From Urechis unicinctus (lineage: Eukaryota > Annelida > Polychaeta > Xenopneusta > Urechidae), in contig CM067343.1 in NCBI GenBank assembly GCA_034190875.2, positions 19,839,024-19,903,023 of the forward strand: 64,000 bases of DNA. Reading direction: 5' to 3'. Position numbers and translations under genes: made by a program. The notes below the pieces were generated by a model. That model saw only the letters and a program-made list of their open reading frames with translations. It did no database searches and had not been told where the DNA came from. Numbering within the stretch: the stretch's first letter is position 1; every line of letters starts with the position of its first letter. Below, in pieces: positions 1 through 16,500 of this stretch.

Positions 1-7
1 ATCCTGT

Positions 8-730
8 AAACTAATTTTATTTGTACTGCTTTAACATTCTGCTATGACGTCCTGCTGGCATGATGCATATGAAATGATATATCGACAATGACGGCTTTCA
101 ATATAATTACACTAAAATTAGAAACATCGGAGCGATAAATATTTGTACGCAAGCTGTTAACAGATAATAAGCTGCATGCGCGGTGCCAATATGCCTAAAG
201 CCTGAATTTAATAGCATTCTATATTATCGAGTGAATGGTAATGAAGATTTTTAGATGACAATTAATACCCCAGTTTCTACATGTGCCTGGTACACACAGG
301 GCGCTTGATAAGATAATGCTGATCATTGTGGACTGTGTCGTGCACTGGGACGATGATTGATACGAAGTTGGATTACTGTTGATTTAATACTGCATCAATT
401 AGCTTGGTTGAATTGATACATATAACGGAATTAAAGTGTTTGAAGCATCGTCATTATATCTAACGATAACTGCAGTTTTTTTTTTATCGAGGATACGATG
501 TTATGCGTGAGCCTATGGTTTGATGTATACCATTTGAAAAGGCGATACCTATCAGTCGTATACGTTTCATATGCAGACAAAGCAATCACATCATCTCACT
601 GCTAAGCATTCGATGTCACAAAATTTCTCGGGGATAAGTTGATTGATGCTCATTCCACAGTGTCAAAAGGATACTTGCATTATGAGACTCGATGAACAGA
701 CACATATCGTTGCCATATTTGCTTTGTTAC
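8..730 (+). repeat. Diverged duplicate block A (pairs with 9205-9965)
   Basis: This block aligns in the same orientation with 9205-9965 over most of its length, sharing runs such as the segment around 'gaaacatcggagc', 'gataatgctgatcattgtgga' and 'gaagcatcgtcattatatct'. By eye the copies are roughly 75-80% identical with small indels. There is no sustained open frame in either copy. The first 50 bases also resemble 7885-7935 weakly, which would mean that the right-hand copy was opened by later insertions. I see no gene; it is an old segmental duplicate. Confidence 0.75.
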
Positions 731-734
731 AGCA

Positions 735-880
735 CCTGCTGTTATGCATAAAAACTTAAACCAGGGAACCCATACGCACGATACATTGCTCTTATAATCG
801 GTATGCATTGATTACAAAATATGAAATACAGAACCCAGTCACTTTTGGAACATAAGGGGCAATTTATACTGTTAATGACA
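735..880 (+). repeat. Diverged duplicate block A, second part (pairs with 11030-11165)
   Basis: The sequence around 'gggaacccatac' through 'cataaggggc' recurs at 11030-11165 in the same orientation. It continues block A, but in the right-hand copy it is separated from the first part by about 1.07 kb (9966-11030). A minus-strand frame of 83 codons (742-993) covers it and a different 61-codon minus frame (11079-11264) covers the other copy; I read both as chance frames. 881-1110 holds nothing I recognise. Confidence 0.65.
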
Positions 881-1109
881 GAATAGACAGAACGTTGATG
901 GGCTAAGGACAGAAGAGAATTTCGCTTTGATGCATAATGAAATACCAGATTGCCATAATGGGGACTAAGTGGACAATTGAGGTTTAGGCGCATACGAAAA
1001 TAGTTGTGGATATACCATCTTATCGCGTGGTAGGATAATACGTATGGGGGTTTCTGTTGCAGTACGCCCCACTGCTGCTAATATAATTATCGCTCCCGAT
1101 ATAAAAGGA

Positions 1110-1151
1110 CTTATTTATATATATGTAAATAAATATATATATAATATATAA

Positions 1152-1227
<76 letters not shown>

Positions 1228-1250
1228 TTATATATAGATATCTGTATTTG
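1110..1250. repeat. (TA)n microsatellite with interruptions
   Basis: The pure TA run spans about 1159-1208 and is flanked by imperfect TA with AAA/TTT interruptions. It is self-complementary and able to form cruciforms. The tyrosine/isoleucine-rich open frame across it is an artefact of the repeat. Confidence 0.97.
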
Positions 1251-1374
1251 CATTATGTTATATAATACTTTATTTTGCGACAGCTAGATGCATTCTTTAA
1301 TGGTTAGACTGCTGCCTAGGCCGGGAAAATGTTTACCATAATCTATTCGCACAACTTGAAGCAACATGCGAGCG

Positions 1375-1445
1375 TGTGTTGAATCAGTTAATATATCCCT
1401 CCATATTAAATAAATAGGGGAGAAATTTTACGCATACAAACTGCA
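1375..1445 (+). repeat. Short dispersed block with core TATATCCCTCCA
   Basis: The block around 'atatatccctccatatta' to 'tttacgcatacaaactgc' recurs at 6851-6900 in the same orientation, and inverted at 60147-60215 and 61018-61085. A bare core 'gatatatccctccacat' also appears at 4590-4606. It is the most widely scattered shared sequence in the window after (TA)n. Function unknown. Confidence 0.7.
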
Positions 1446-1499
1446 TTACCATTACCCGGAGCGGAGGATGCTGCTCCTACCCGCTCAATTAACTTGTTT

Positions 1500-1860
1500 A
1501 TCCTTTGCTCTAGGAGAATGCTTTATTGTCCACAGGAGATGTCTCGTTTTGGCGCCACACACACACATCGATGATCGACTTCAGCTGTGTTGCACCATTT
1601 CGTCTCTGCGAATAAATCACATGAAGTAGCAACCCATATCAATATTACGCAATATACCGATATGACACATCACAGCTATTCCATGGAGACACTATATAAA
1701 GATAAGTTAGCTTGCGCTAGTTCATTCGTCTAAGCTTCAGACCATTGTATATCGGGTTTCTGTGACATACCGAACGGACATTCCATTTGATAGATTGCCG
1801 TAATCACATTACAGCTACGGTTGGTACCATGCTCGACTGCGTGTTCCTCGCGTAATGCGG
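1500..1860 (+). repeat. Diverged duplicate block B (pairs with 59725-60085)
   Basis: The direct match includes 'ttttggcgccacacac', 'acatcgatgatcgact', 'gacactatataaagataag' and 'gttcctcgcgtaatgcgg'. The adjacent core block (1375-1445) lies on the left and in one orientation here, but on the right and inverted in the other copy, so the two loci differ by a local inversion or rearrangement. 1861-1980 holds nothing recognised. Confidence 0.8.
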
Positions 1861-1983
1861 CATTCACATAATGCAGACGCTATGCGCAATAACAATCGAA
1901 TTGACTCAATGACGCACCAGAGTAATTATACGCCATCAAGTGAAATATATGATTGAAAACTGTGAAAGCGTTATCCATATAAT

Positions 1984-2570
<587 letters not shown>

Positions 2571-3989
2571 AGTGGGTCTAATACATGAACTTTACGCCTT
2601 GGCCATAGAAGCAATTGTATGACTGCAATATGGCATTCGTATTCAATAACAACATATCTTTGACGGCTATTTCGTGTCATACCAAACTCTTACAACATTT
2701 TGCACAACCACAGCTGTTTGGAGTATGCAAAGAGATGGCAGTGCTCCAACTCAAAACAACCTTTGTGCCCGAACAAAATAAAAGAAAATAACATCGCCTA
2801 GTAGCACCCTGAAGGTTGCGGTAGCGAAAATGATGGATGAGCTTCCATACGCAATACATCAATATGTGTCTGAACAAACACCCGGTCGGGAGGCTGTCTG
2901 AGTCGGCGAACATTATATACGAAAGAACGTCTGTTAAGGGTTTTGCGACAAATCGTTGGGTGAACATTGAAAATATGTGTATTTACATGATGCACAATAT
3001 TGCACAGATTGTTGCCATTTCAAGCGACCAGAAGCCTCGAGGTGCAGGTGAAGAATTCAAGCTGTCATATCTTATGAGTGAATTCAGACCCAAAACGCTT
3101 CACATAAGCCATTTAAAACTGTGTCTCTGGGGCAGTGTGTGAGTTTACAGGACAACAAGTCAGATATTCCTAAAATGGAATGTATTCAATCAAATACAAA
3201 CGCACTAATGAATCAGTCTTGCAATTTGGGCCTATGACACGTTATTATAAAATGCTTATAATGTGTGACGATAAGGCCTATTATCAAAACCCCTTGCCTA
3301 ATAGCGCGGTACAATGCGGTTCAGGAGATGATAATTATGCGCATCGTATTTAAAATCAGTGAGATCCAATAATAGTATATCACAACCGAAAAATAAACAA
3401 TACCCCCAAAAAAACAATATAAGGAAAATAAGACATAGGCCTATGAATTAGTCAACACTATTTCGGGGTTTATGTTCTAAACCGAGAAGTGCTTGTGGAC
3501 ACCTATATTATTAGTTACCTTGCATTGACCTTACCTTAAATAAAGAACCAGGCACATCCTGTGCTCTTTCATGTGTAACGAAATGCATACCAAAGACTTT
3601 TTACTTTAATTACATGGTTTGATATAGTGAGTACCGTTATGATTCTAAATGATAATCGAATAACTATATTGAGCAGTCTAAATGAAGTAATTAATTATCA
3701 GTGTGTTGCGTGTGCTTAATATATATTTGGAGCGCTTTACTGCTATATTCATTCAGGTTATGGGTTGTCTAGAAGCAGCGATAATTCGAACGATTCGTTT
3801 TTAATATATCGAATTTGCAACAAACACGACGATTATCTATGCATGCCATTTTTGTCCGAACTCGACAGGCTTTCAGCGTTGACTATCCAATGGTGCAAAC
3901 CACTCACAAAATATGGTCTATTACACGTATCCTGTAAAAAGTTGCCTACTTAACAAGCGTCAGAAAGAATTCAGGGTCAATGATATAGC

Positions 3990-4122
3990 TCAAATTGAAA
4001 TTAAGCAGTACCAGTTTGTATTGTCGTTTATGATGTGCCAATCACTTAACCGAGAAACTCCGTTCAGCGAACAAAGAATCAGACATATCAAAGAAAGGCT
4101 TGATAAGAAAGCAGTATAACAA
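3990..4122 (+). repeat. Diverged duplicate block E (pairs with 54640-54730)
   Basis: The stretch with 'accgagaaactc' and 'cttgataagaaagcagtat' recurs at 54640-54730 and, for its last 30 bases, in the array units ('gattgataaacaagcagcatg' near 16681). The 68-codon frame here (3913-4119) is not maintained at the other loci. This links the left end of the window to the ancestor of the tandem array. Confidence 0.6.
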
Positions 4123-7100
4123 AAAGTAAGTCACTGTTGTAGCTCATGGCAAACAACAATTGCAAATTACAATGTGAAACAATTAGATTCTAGGACCAAG
4201 TTTACGAATAAACTATTAGTTTCAAACATAACATTCAATTTCGTGAGATAAAATCTCTTCTTCTTACCTGCGACCATGTCCAAACCGAGTTAACTGAAAA
4301 ATGCCATACAATTGCAAGCTCGACCGTTTTGAATACTTTTGCCTAGCAGTCAGCTTTGGTCTGGATATTCTTTGTGGCTTATGTTTGCATCGTTAATGAC
4401 TCACAGAGAGGATATCAAAGAATGAGTTAAATATAAAGGGAAATTATTGACCGTTGTAATACAGTCCTACGTCATAGCGAATTTATGCAACCGCCAGATG
4501 CATCATGCAATGTGGAGATTACTTGAAAGTGCTTTACAACTCTCAGATCAATCAGCCCGAAGCTACACATTAACGTGTAATGTTTCAGTGGATATATCCC
4601 TCCACATAGACATGTATGGAAATTAATTCTCATGATCAGTGCTAATGATCCCATAAACATTACTTTGGTGCAATTTTAATTATTGAATATCCGCAGCAGT
4701 AACAAGCTTGCGTATTTACTAAGCAGCCTGGAAATAAAAAGTATATTATACAATTGAGTAATATCTGGCAGTTCTGGAAGCTTTGTAATTATATTTGGGA
4801 AGAACATCCATGCTTAAACACTGCTGGACAAGCAACTATGCACATTCAATCAAGAGGTCTAGTCGCTTTTTTACGTGCAAAAATGGCCATCAAAGCCATG
4901 GTAATATGGTCACAATCTCCATTAACCAATACGTTAAGACACCAGCAGCCTGGGTAGACAACTAGCGTAGTTTGAAACAGTCGAGTTACAGCGATGTTCG
5001 CTTGGAGTTCGAAAATATTTCGTGCGCAAATGGTGTGACGGGAGTTGAAATGTTATCATCGATAAGTCACAAATATAAAGACAACTGAGTAACTTCATAA
5101 TGTACATCAGTAATCGTCACACCAGCAGCAGCGCTGATATGCAGTAGTGTACTACAAGCAATGATACTATTTTTTTTTAAATCCATCACTTAGAGTCAGC
5201 CTTATGTCAACCCAAAAACTTTATATTGTACAGATAGCAGCTCTCATGTTACACGATAGTATACGCTTCTTTGTACATCACTAGAACTATGTAAAAGAGA
5301 GTAGAAGTAATACAACCTATTTATGATAAATATCATGTCATTATTTCTAATTTGTATGCATATTAGATTTATATTGTGATGAACAGTTAGGCACAAATTG
5401 ATATGATACGGTCATTTCAATTTCACCTGACATTGCATAGGCGCAAAATAAGCACGTTTCCCAGGAACGTATTGCTTACCATGACGGTAAGGGAAATGGG
5501 CAATCCAAACAAGACTATCGAATGAAGAGAACTGAGGCAATTATTCAGATAAGACTGTGACGCCCTGCACGTGACAGTAAGGAAATTGTTTTTTCTCTTT
5601 ATGTTAACCATTGACAGGTGATCAGATAGATTTAAGTGTACAGTAACAGGGCAGTACATTGTGACCGTTGTAGGCGTATATCTTGTAGTACTGCATAGAA
5701 CAATACTCTGGGATTCACCAAAGACGAATAAACCAATTCATTGTAAATTGAATATAGTATATATTGTCGTCAGTAAAGGACGGAATAGTTTGTGCGAGCC
5801 GTTCTTCCAAGGTGCTGTATTTAATGAAAAAATACTCCTCAGCTTGGGTTATTTAACTGCGCGTAATCCGATGATATGCCAGAGTGCGCAATTGCAGCAA
5901 ATATTACTAAATATGCTTATACTTCAAATGTCAACAACGGTTATATATGATGGTAAGCATGGATAAAGTCACATGGGGGTGCTGCCTGCGCTTGGTATAC
6001 GATGTGCGATGCATCAAGTAACAGTATCTGTTGGAATATTGCTATTGACGTAGCACCTGAAGTCCTTCATTTTAAATAAAGCTCGCTCTGGGTGATGGAA
6101 CGCACATTGACATGTCACGAAAGAGATACGCTATGTTGCCCCTATTATTTTTCAAATCATGGAAAGTCCTTGACATGATGAATGACCCGTCATCTTTCAA
6201 GCAAGTAGGCGCTGGGAAATTCATTTTTAAAGTTATCAATCTTTGAAATATTATCTAGGATGGTACAAGGAGCCGGTTTATGTAATCCGGTTTTAAGCAA
6301 GATATGTGCTTTGATATGCTCGCGCATTAACGCATTGGACACCAAAAACATGCTTTTAATCAAGCATTTCACGTGTCATTTCAGGTAATCAAACGATTAG
6401 AACTCCTAAGCATCATACCACAGGTGACTCTTCAACTGTTTTGGTCTGATTAATGATATATATTTCTCCGATTTATTTAAATTTACCATGAGTAGTGTTT
6501 GTGAATGCATAACGTCATATGCCATATCTAGACACATGACAACCGCCTTCTAGGGAATGCTTCTGCAATAAACTGCATTTCACTTATCCTATAAGAGAAA
6601 AGGCGCATTTGGTTATGCCCTCAAAGTTCTCTTCCTTAAATGCATTTCACTTCCAATAACAGCACAATTCTATTGTCCCAGCGGAACAGATAACAAGATA
6701 AGCAGCACTCACAACTTACAAGCCGACCTAAGATTATTCTATTCTCATTTATGAAGACCACATTAAAGAAGCTCGTCTACGATAATAGATGATATGAACT
6801 CCATACGGTTACGTTTTCAATTCACAGCGGCTCATAAATGTGTTATAGATGAGTTGATATATCCCTCCACATTCACTTAGGGGATAACGTATACGCATCT
6901 TTCACTTATTTTCCAAACTTGCTTTGTTCCTTGTTCAATTATTTAAAGTCCACGACAGACTACGTTAGGTATCTTTATCATATGCATATAACCTGCAATT
7001 CTATGGGAATATATAGGCAAGCATAGCAATATGGGTAGCGACTAATGTAATTTACTGACAGCTGTAACGTAATAACAGCAATATACGAGATCATATGTCT

Positions 7101-7866
7101 GTTCATGGTGTCGCAGAAACTCTACATGCTATGGAATTAGAAGTTTATGTTTTCCTGCTACCTATAAAAAATAATAATGATGGCGTATCAAATTAATAAT
7201 TTATGATAAAATCTTACCTGATGTGTAGGAAGTACATGTTAATGACAGAGAAGAGTGTAGATTTGATAATCCTGAAAATATTAAACCGCTGACAGCATGG
7301 GGACAATGGATTCTTGTATATTGCTGCATTCACGGTGCCACGATGTATTTCTTCCGAAGGTCGGTTCTAAGAAGATGGGCTTATGGCATGTAATACCTTA
7401 GTGATCATAGAAATATAATTGTAACTGCCATTTACCAACGGTAGAATTTGAAACGTTAACTCTAGTTATACGGATATACAGAGTGTCTAGTGTGCATATG
7501 CCATAAGTAACTAGCCCAATATACCTAACCATCATTCACTGCTATTGGAAGAACTCTCGGACTGGGAACGACGCTGACTGCACACAAGCTAAATGAATCA
7601 ATTATGGTGAATATGAAGCCTATATGTCGTGAACGTCACATTCACCAGTAGCAAAGTAACTTATTGTTAGCCGTTCATTTGAGAGACATACTTAAGCGCA
7701 ATTCATCCGTCGAATGCTTTTCATGACAGATTCTCTTAACTAACTCCTGAGGCTGATTGATAAGTAATGCGATAACACGACACGAATTGGATTAGCTCGT
7801 GTTGTAATCGCAGATTGGAAGCAAAAGAAAGCCAATTTTAAGACCAACTAATCAATTTAGACTGGA
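4123..7866. other. No gene seen; unique AT-rich DNA
   Basis: This stretch has only short frames; the longest (5661-5966, 101 codons, plus) opens with GTG and has no recognisable motif. It includes the dispersed core at 4590-4606 and a fuller copy at 6851-6900, and a T-run at 5171-5178. I see no splice-supported exon chain, RNA gene or mobile element terminus. Confidence 0.6.
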
Positions 7867-8064
7867 TTGAATGTTTCAATTTTACACTCATCCTGTCAGT
7901 TGTTTTCATTTGTACTGTTACAACGTTCTTGGTACATCATAAACGTCAATGGTCAGAATGATGATGATTGCGGATCAGAAGCTAAACCGGATTCCGAGAC
8001 ACAACCGATCACCCTTCAGATTCCCATTCGAACTCAAATGTATTTGTCACCATAGCCATTACAC

Positions 8065-8174
<110 letters not shown>

Positions 8175-8344
8175 ATATAGATTATACAGATGCTATTATA
8201 TAATCATAACCATTAAGTTCATTCATGTTGCGTGAATAAACAAAGCAGTAACGGATAGGAAATAATGTAATTGCCAAGTCTAAAGCATTTATTTATATTT
8301 CAAATTGTTGACGATCTCATTATGCTATAGTACGGATCCGCGAT

Positions 8345-8655
8345 TGTACAAAGGATATACGACATCAATCGCCAAGAAAAGTGCGTCCGGTTGTGACAAC
8401 CGCGTTGGGATGATTGTTCACCCTCTATGATCTAAGAACATGATTATGGTAGAAATGGCGCTCTCTTTTTGCGTGTTGGTCAATCAGACTCTAACAATCC
8501 GTATTGCGTAATGTCAGCTGATGTGGATGATAAGCAAACCGACAACAAACATTCCTGGCCATTGTTTACCTTTTTGTCAGATGTCATAACTTGTGCATCG
8601 CATATTTTGACAGGCATGCTGCTTATTCCGAAAATGATTCATTGTGCGTAATGGT
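8345..8655 (+). repeat. Inverted duplicate block F (pairs with 42060-42285, opposite strand)
   Basis: The reverse complement matches 42060-42285, including the counterparts of 'gttcaccctctatgatct', 'gccaagaaaagtgc', 'gacatcaatcgcc' and 'cttattccgaaaatgattca'. Alignment is broken by indels in the middle. A 60-codon plus frame (8469-8651) lies inside and is not open in the partner. The pair is about 34 kb apart. Confidence 0.82.
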
Positions 8656-9204
8656 TCGATGTGAAACGACGTTAACAGTCTCTGCAATTTGTATCAACCT
8701 ACTAACTACTTAATATGTAGCAATGCTATAAATATTTAATGATGTTTAATATTTGCACGGAACAGCAGCCATAGGTCTAGGAGAGATGGATCAATAAGGA
8801 GCACATGATGAGAGGAGGACAACACCTCACAAATATATTATATCAAATGAAATTAATGTGCCAGACAATCTAGTTTTATGAACATTATATTGATGGGCGC
8901 CATTTTCACTGTTTATTTTTATGTACCTCTCGCTATATATCATCACGCTACCTGACCAACATAGGTCCCCAGTGAAACCTTGTATGCCTGTATAAATGAC
9001 CACCAATGAACCATCTAAGATCTGCAGAGTAATCGACCAGGTGTGGCAGGTCGGATCCTATCGGAAAGTAAGTTAGATGCCTCTGGTACAAAATGTACGC
9101 GTTTTATGATAATGCCAACTAATGTTGACTGTGACTGTTAACTGGAAGCAAGTGATTAAAATGTCTTAGGGATGCGGTTTAAATATCCAATACTCCGGTG
9201 ATGA

Positions 9205-9965
9205 TCTGCTCTGATGTCCCGGTGGTATAATGCATATGCTATTATATATCGCCAATGACGGCTGCTTTGTTTTCCATATACTTACATTGAAATTTGAAAC
9301 ATCGGAGCAGATGAATATTGTACACAAGATGTTATCAGATAATAAGTAAGCCGATTGTGTGGTGTCAATATGCCTAGAGCGTAAGCGAGATGTGAAACAG
9401 GGCCAGAAGACGAACGGAGTTTGTTAGCATTCTATTATATCGGAGTGAATGGTAATGAAGATTTTAGATGACAGTTAATAACCCAGATTGTTTATGCGCC
9501 TGGTGCACGCAAGATGCTTGACAAGATAATGCTGATCATTGTGGATTGTGTCATGCAATGGGACGATGACTGATACGAAGTTGGATTACTGCTGATTCAT
9601 ACTGCATTAATGAGCTTGATTGAATTGATGCATAGATCTGAATTAAAGTTTTTGAAGCATCGTCATTATATCTAACGATAACTGCTGGTTTTTGTTATCG
9701 AGGATACGATGGAATATCTGTGTTTTTCATAAGCCTTTGGTTAGATGTGTACCATTACATAAGGCGATAACCATCAGTCGTGTACGTGTCATATGCAGAC
9801 GAATCAGTCGAAACAACTCACCACAAAGCATTCTACATCACAATATTCCAAGGCGATGCGTTGGCTAATGCTCATTTCAAGGCGTAAGAAGATATTGGCA
9901 TTATGGGACTTGATGAACATATCTGATATGTTTCCTTTTTCACGTTATAGATATCAATGCTGTCT
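9205..9965 (+). repeat. Diverged duplicate block A, right copy
   Basis: Partner of 8-730. This copy carries an extra roughly 45-base stretch around 9380-9425 relative to the left copy and several smaller indels. 8656-9204 holds no recognised feature. Confidence 0.75.
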
Positions 9966-11030
9966 TAAACACCTATAGAGAGAATATCAGTGATGCATTG
10001 ATGTACCCAGTTTAATACATTTCTGTAATCAATTTATCGTAACAGGTGTGTTATTATGATTTATTTCACAGAATCTGACTTAAGTAGTGACTATAATGAT
10101 AAAGTCTTATTACAGAGTTGATTCGTCTGTACCCAAATATATTGCACCACATATCAAGCCCATACACACTGTGAGATCCATAGATCATTATTATTTACAC
10201 AATCAAGCAACACTAGTTAATGTGGCACACCTTATCAGCCGTCTTCTTCAGGGTCGTTCTCATGCGCTTCGATGGTGGAAGGTTTCCTGTATAAAATGAT
10301 GACAGTATAAATACATTTTATATGAAAACTGTAGCCAGTGGTTGAAATGAGTCATGATACAATAACACTAATGTGGTATGATTGTATTTGCGCTTGATAG
10401 CATTGTCTTTGCAGCATGAACCCTCATCCTGAATCTCACAACCGCATTTAACACACGTGGCATTGGTATTTCACCCATGAGCAATTTTCGAGCACAATGT
10501 TAATGATGATCAGTTCAAACTCACCGAACAATAACGTTGGAAGTTGAGACGGTTGTAATATTGACCAGGTAATAGTAACCACTGTTTAAGAGAATCAACG
10601 AAATTGATAACACAATCCATCGTGAAATGGAATGAATTGTTCTCATAAACATCGATTAAACAATATCATGTGCTTTCTGTATCAGATAATGTGACTGCAA
10701 ATGCCTACAGAATTCTACCTAGTTGTCAATGTGTAATGGAGTCGATGATCGTGTATTCTTATCACGGACTACGTGAAGGCAAAACACATAGCAATTAACC
10801 CATCTAAGGGACATCAGAATGAAGTTGTTAGAATATTTTCAGCTGTGCATAATTTGCGGCTTCTCAATTGTGCTAATTGTAGAAGTTTGTCCATTTGGGA
10901 AGAGTATCTGGCAGCACTTGCTCGTGATATATCTTGACGTCATATCAGGTACAGTTGATATTAATATTCGAATTTTACCCGCCCTACTTCTATTCTGACT
11001 ACCGTTGTGGTTAATACTCTAAGAGCCAAT
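9966..11030. other. Segment present in only one copy of block A
   Basis: About 1.07 kb interrupts the block A alignment here: the left copy passes from about 715 to about 735 with almost nothing between. Either this is an insertion or the left copy suffered a deletion. I see no clear terminal inverted repeats or target duplication. It contains a 70-codon plus frame (10087-10299, ATG start, no recognisable motif). Confidence 0.5.
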
Positions 11031-11165
11031 CAATTATGAAACTTAAGCCCGGGAACCCATACACATGATAGATTGCTCTCATAATCGATATGTTTTCACT
11101 ACAAAATATAAATACAAAACCGTATCCTTTGGGGAGCATAAGGGGCTACATTGATTACTTAGATG
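11031..11165 (+). repeat. Diverged duplicate block A second part, right copy
   Basis: Partner of 735-880; the shared segment runs from the 'gggaacccatac' region to 'agcataaggggc'. Confidence 0.65.
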
Positions 11166-12408
11166 AAAGCATATGTTTTTATTTTTTCTATCATGCGATG
11201 AAGTGGATGAAGTGCTGCGTCTGTGGGATGTTACGAAGCGTTGTTGAGTTTGCGTTGGGTCCAATAAAGCACCTTATTTAGAGATATGCGCCATGCATGC
11301 GTCGAAACAAGCAATGTCAAAAGCCTGCAATATCCTTCATATCATATAATGACAATACAGTTGTTAAATATTCGGACGACGGTGTATTGAGCAGCGCATT
11401 ATGGTTAGATTCATCTGGACATAAACTAGTCATCACTGTACAGATTTTCATTGCTTGATTAGCACCTTTCGTGTTCAGTTGAATTCTTATCCTCCGTTAT
11501 ACCCTAACCGGAAATTGGTGGATCATCCACGTGATACTGCTTGCTCTGGATCACGTGATGTATATGATGGATTGACGCTCCTAGTCAAGGCCAGAGAAAA
11601 CGAGAATCTAATACCGCCAATATCACAATGCATAGACTCGTGACCAATTGAGCATTGATAATGAAACACGCCGTGTACTGAATAAATACTCACATTATTT
11701 CCACCTTTCGCGAAACAGGAGCACATTGAGAATCCTCCCATTATTCAGCTCGATGTAATGTGAAGATCAAAGCAATTCTTTCAACTTATCACAAACAGAT
11801 CCAGCTACAAATCGTCTATTTGTTTAGGGGAAGTGCTTAACGTAAAAAAACCGGACGACATAATTAAATTCCACAACCTCAAGGCATTATACGATATATC
11901 AATATCTCGAATACATCCGTGAACAAACGGCAATACACAAGGCAGGCGCAAGTAGCTTTATTGAATGCATTACTGTTTGTGGGTCACTGCGATATTCTAT
12001 ATTCTGCTCGAATGCTTTAGAATGATTCAGTTTTGTGATGTTCTGGCATTCAGAGTAAATATAACGCTTCCTTTGAAAATGGATATGAATAGATAATAAT
12101 AATAACTACAGCATTTCCTGTCATATGCTTCACACTTAGAGAACGACTTTTGATGATAAAGGCCAAATGGCTCCGTACGAAGCACTGTTTGACACCTACT
12201 TTTTATGCTCATCGAAATAATGCTGATGACTAAGAGGTCCATACTGAGTCGAACAGCCATCACGTACAACAGTAAGTAATGTGGTTTATACGCATTCTTG
12301 ACCGTTGGAGCAGGCTTGGGGATAGCCTACTGTAATATCCGTGCAATTGTAGGACGGATACATTGGATGTAGATATAGATATCTAATTCTACGTAATAAA
12401 ATATATCA

Positions 12409-12813
12409 ATGGTAACATTTACACTAATCCCGTGCATATCCACCATGACCATTCACAATATTGCTAAGGGATTTAATAATACGATAACCTTTCGCCGAGC
12501 GTATTTGATAAGAGATAAGGTATCGAGGCAACTGACCCGCCTTCATCAAACCTTTGTTGTTTATGAAGGGACCCTGTGGCACCGGCAACTATACAGCTAC
12601 CCTTATGTACGAGACAATCATTATACCTGTCATCAGGTCGTAATTCTACTGCAAACAGTAGTGCTTAGGCTCCAACCAAGAGCTAACTACCTTATTTTAA
12701 CTCGAGGCCCAGTTTCTCGCAAAATCTATTATTTCTGTAGTAGTCAGAAAAAAAGACGTAACCAGCTCTTCTCGTCGATACATAGCGTCAGTTTGATAAG
12801 CGTCAATAATTAA
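12409..12813 (+). other. Longest non-repetitive open frame (134 codons), coding status unsupported
   Basis: An ATG-initiated frame of 134 codons ends at TAA. The conceptual product is basic, with no signal peptide, no clear membrane segment and no motif I recognise. In AT-rich sequence one frame of this length is expected by chance in 64 kb across six frames. It has no second copy in the window to test for selection. It could be a chance frame, an exon, or a decayed coding fragment; I favour chance. 11166-12408 and 12814-13020 hold nothing else recognised. Confidence 0.12.
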
Positions 12814-13040
12814 CAAGAATACACGAAGTCAGCACTTCGAAACAAATAATCTAGCACCGATAAGTGTCAAAATCAAACGACGGACGTCTGGCAATGTTAT
12901 GCTATGCTTGACACGCATCTGTACGCCCCCAGTATTCAGCATCGGTCGTTGTTAACCTAAAACAAATTAATTGATTTACACTGCATATTTACATTCCACG
13001 ATGTTTACTAGTTCATCAAATAAGGTGAAATAAGGTGATA

Positions 13041-15840
<2,800 letters not shown>

Positions 15841-16330
15841 TTAGCAAAAAATCATCGCTTGATAATTTAGGTAAAATAATATTATTTTATTATTGGTAAT
15901 CATTAGTGGGTTTATGTCAGTCACATAGAGTCTTCAAAAAGGGGACGGGGATTAAACCACCACCAAAAGAAGAAATTATGTAGTTAATTATGTTGACCAA
16001 ATTGGGACCTCTCGAGTGGACCCTACACTTTGGGTTTTGTTACATCTATGCTTGGCCATGGTGAGCCAAGGTAGGGCACTTGGGTTAGCCTAGCAATGCA
16101 GAGTGGGTCATCAATGTGCAGTTGCAGTGCATTTTAAATTGCCTCCCACGGAAACGAAAACACATTAATAAGATTCACGTCTAGCCTATCCAGACGAGTC
16201 GGTCTTACTTTGCATTCCAACATTAGGTACCATCATCACATAGTCATATTCTTAGCAGTGTAAATCGGACACAGGTTAGGATAAATCTAACGAATCTAAT
16301 GACGTGCTTCTGCAGTAAAATATATGCCTT
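15841..16330. other. Compositionally distinct island
   Basis: Base texture changes to G/T- and C/A-rich runs ('ggggacggggatt', 'accaccaccaaaag', 'gggcacttgggttag') unlike the surrounding duplicates and more like 62423-64000. It contains an interrupted palindrome (CTTGGC at 16051-16056, GCCAAG at 16065-16070). No open frame of note. It could be unrelated host sequence captured between duplicated blocks. Confidence 0.35.
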
Positions 16331-16400
16331 GTTCAAATAATTATGCTGCGGTTAAGTTTCCTATTAATGTAATACTCTCGGTCGGCGAGGTTATTTATAT

Positions 16401-16500
16401 NNNNNNNNNNNNNNNNNNNNNNNNNNNNNNNNNNNNNNNNNNNNNNNNNNNNNNNNNNNNNNNNNNNNNNNNNNNNNNNNNNNNNNNNNNNNNNNNNNNN
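16401..16500. other. Assembly gap (100 N)
   Basis: Exactly 100 N, a conventional size for a gap of unknown length. It is preceded by 'ttatttatat' and followed by the start of array copy 1. The equivalent position in copies 2 and 3 follows a (TA)n tract, so the missing sequence probably includes a long TA run and possibly more array. Confidence 0.99.

Noticed and set aside
5661-5966. 101-codon plus-strand frame
   Set aside because: It opens at GTG, has no motif, no repeat partner for a selection test, and a length expected by chance here.
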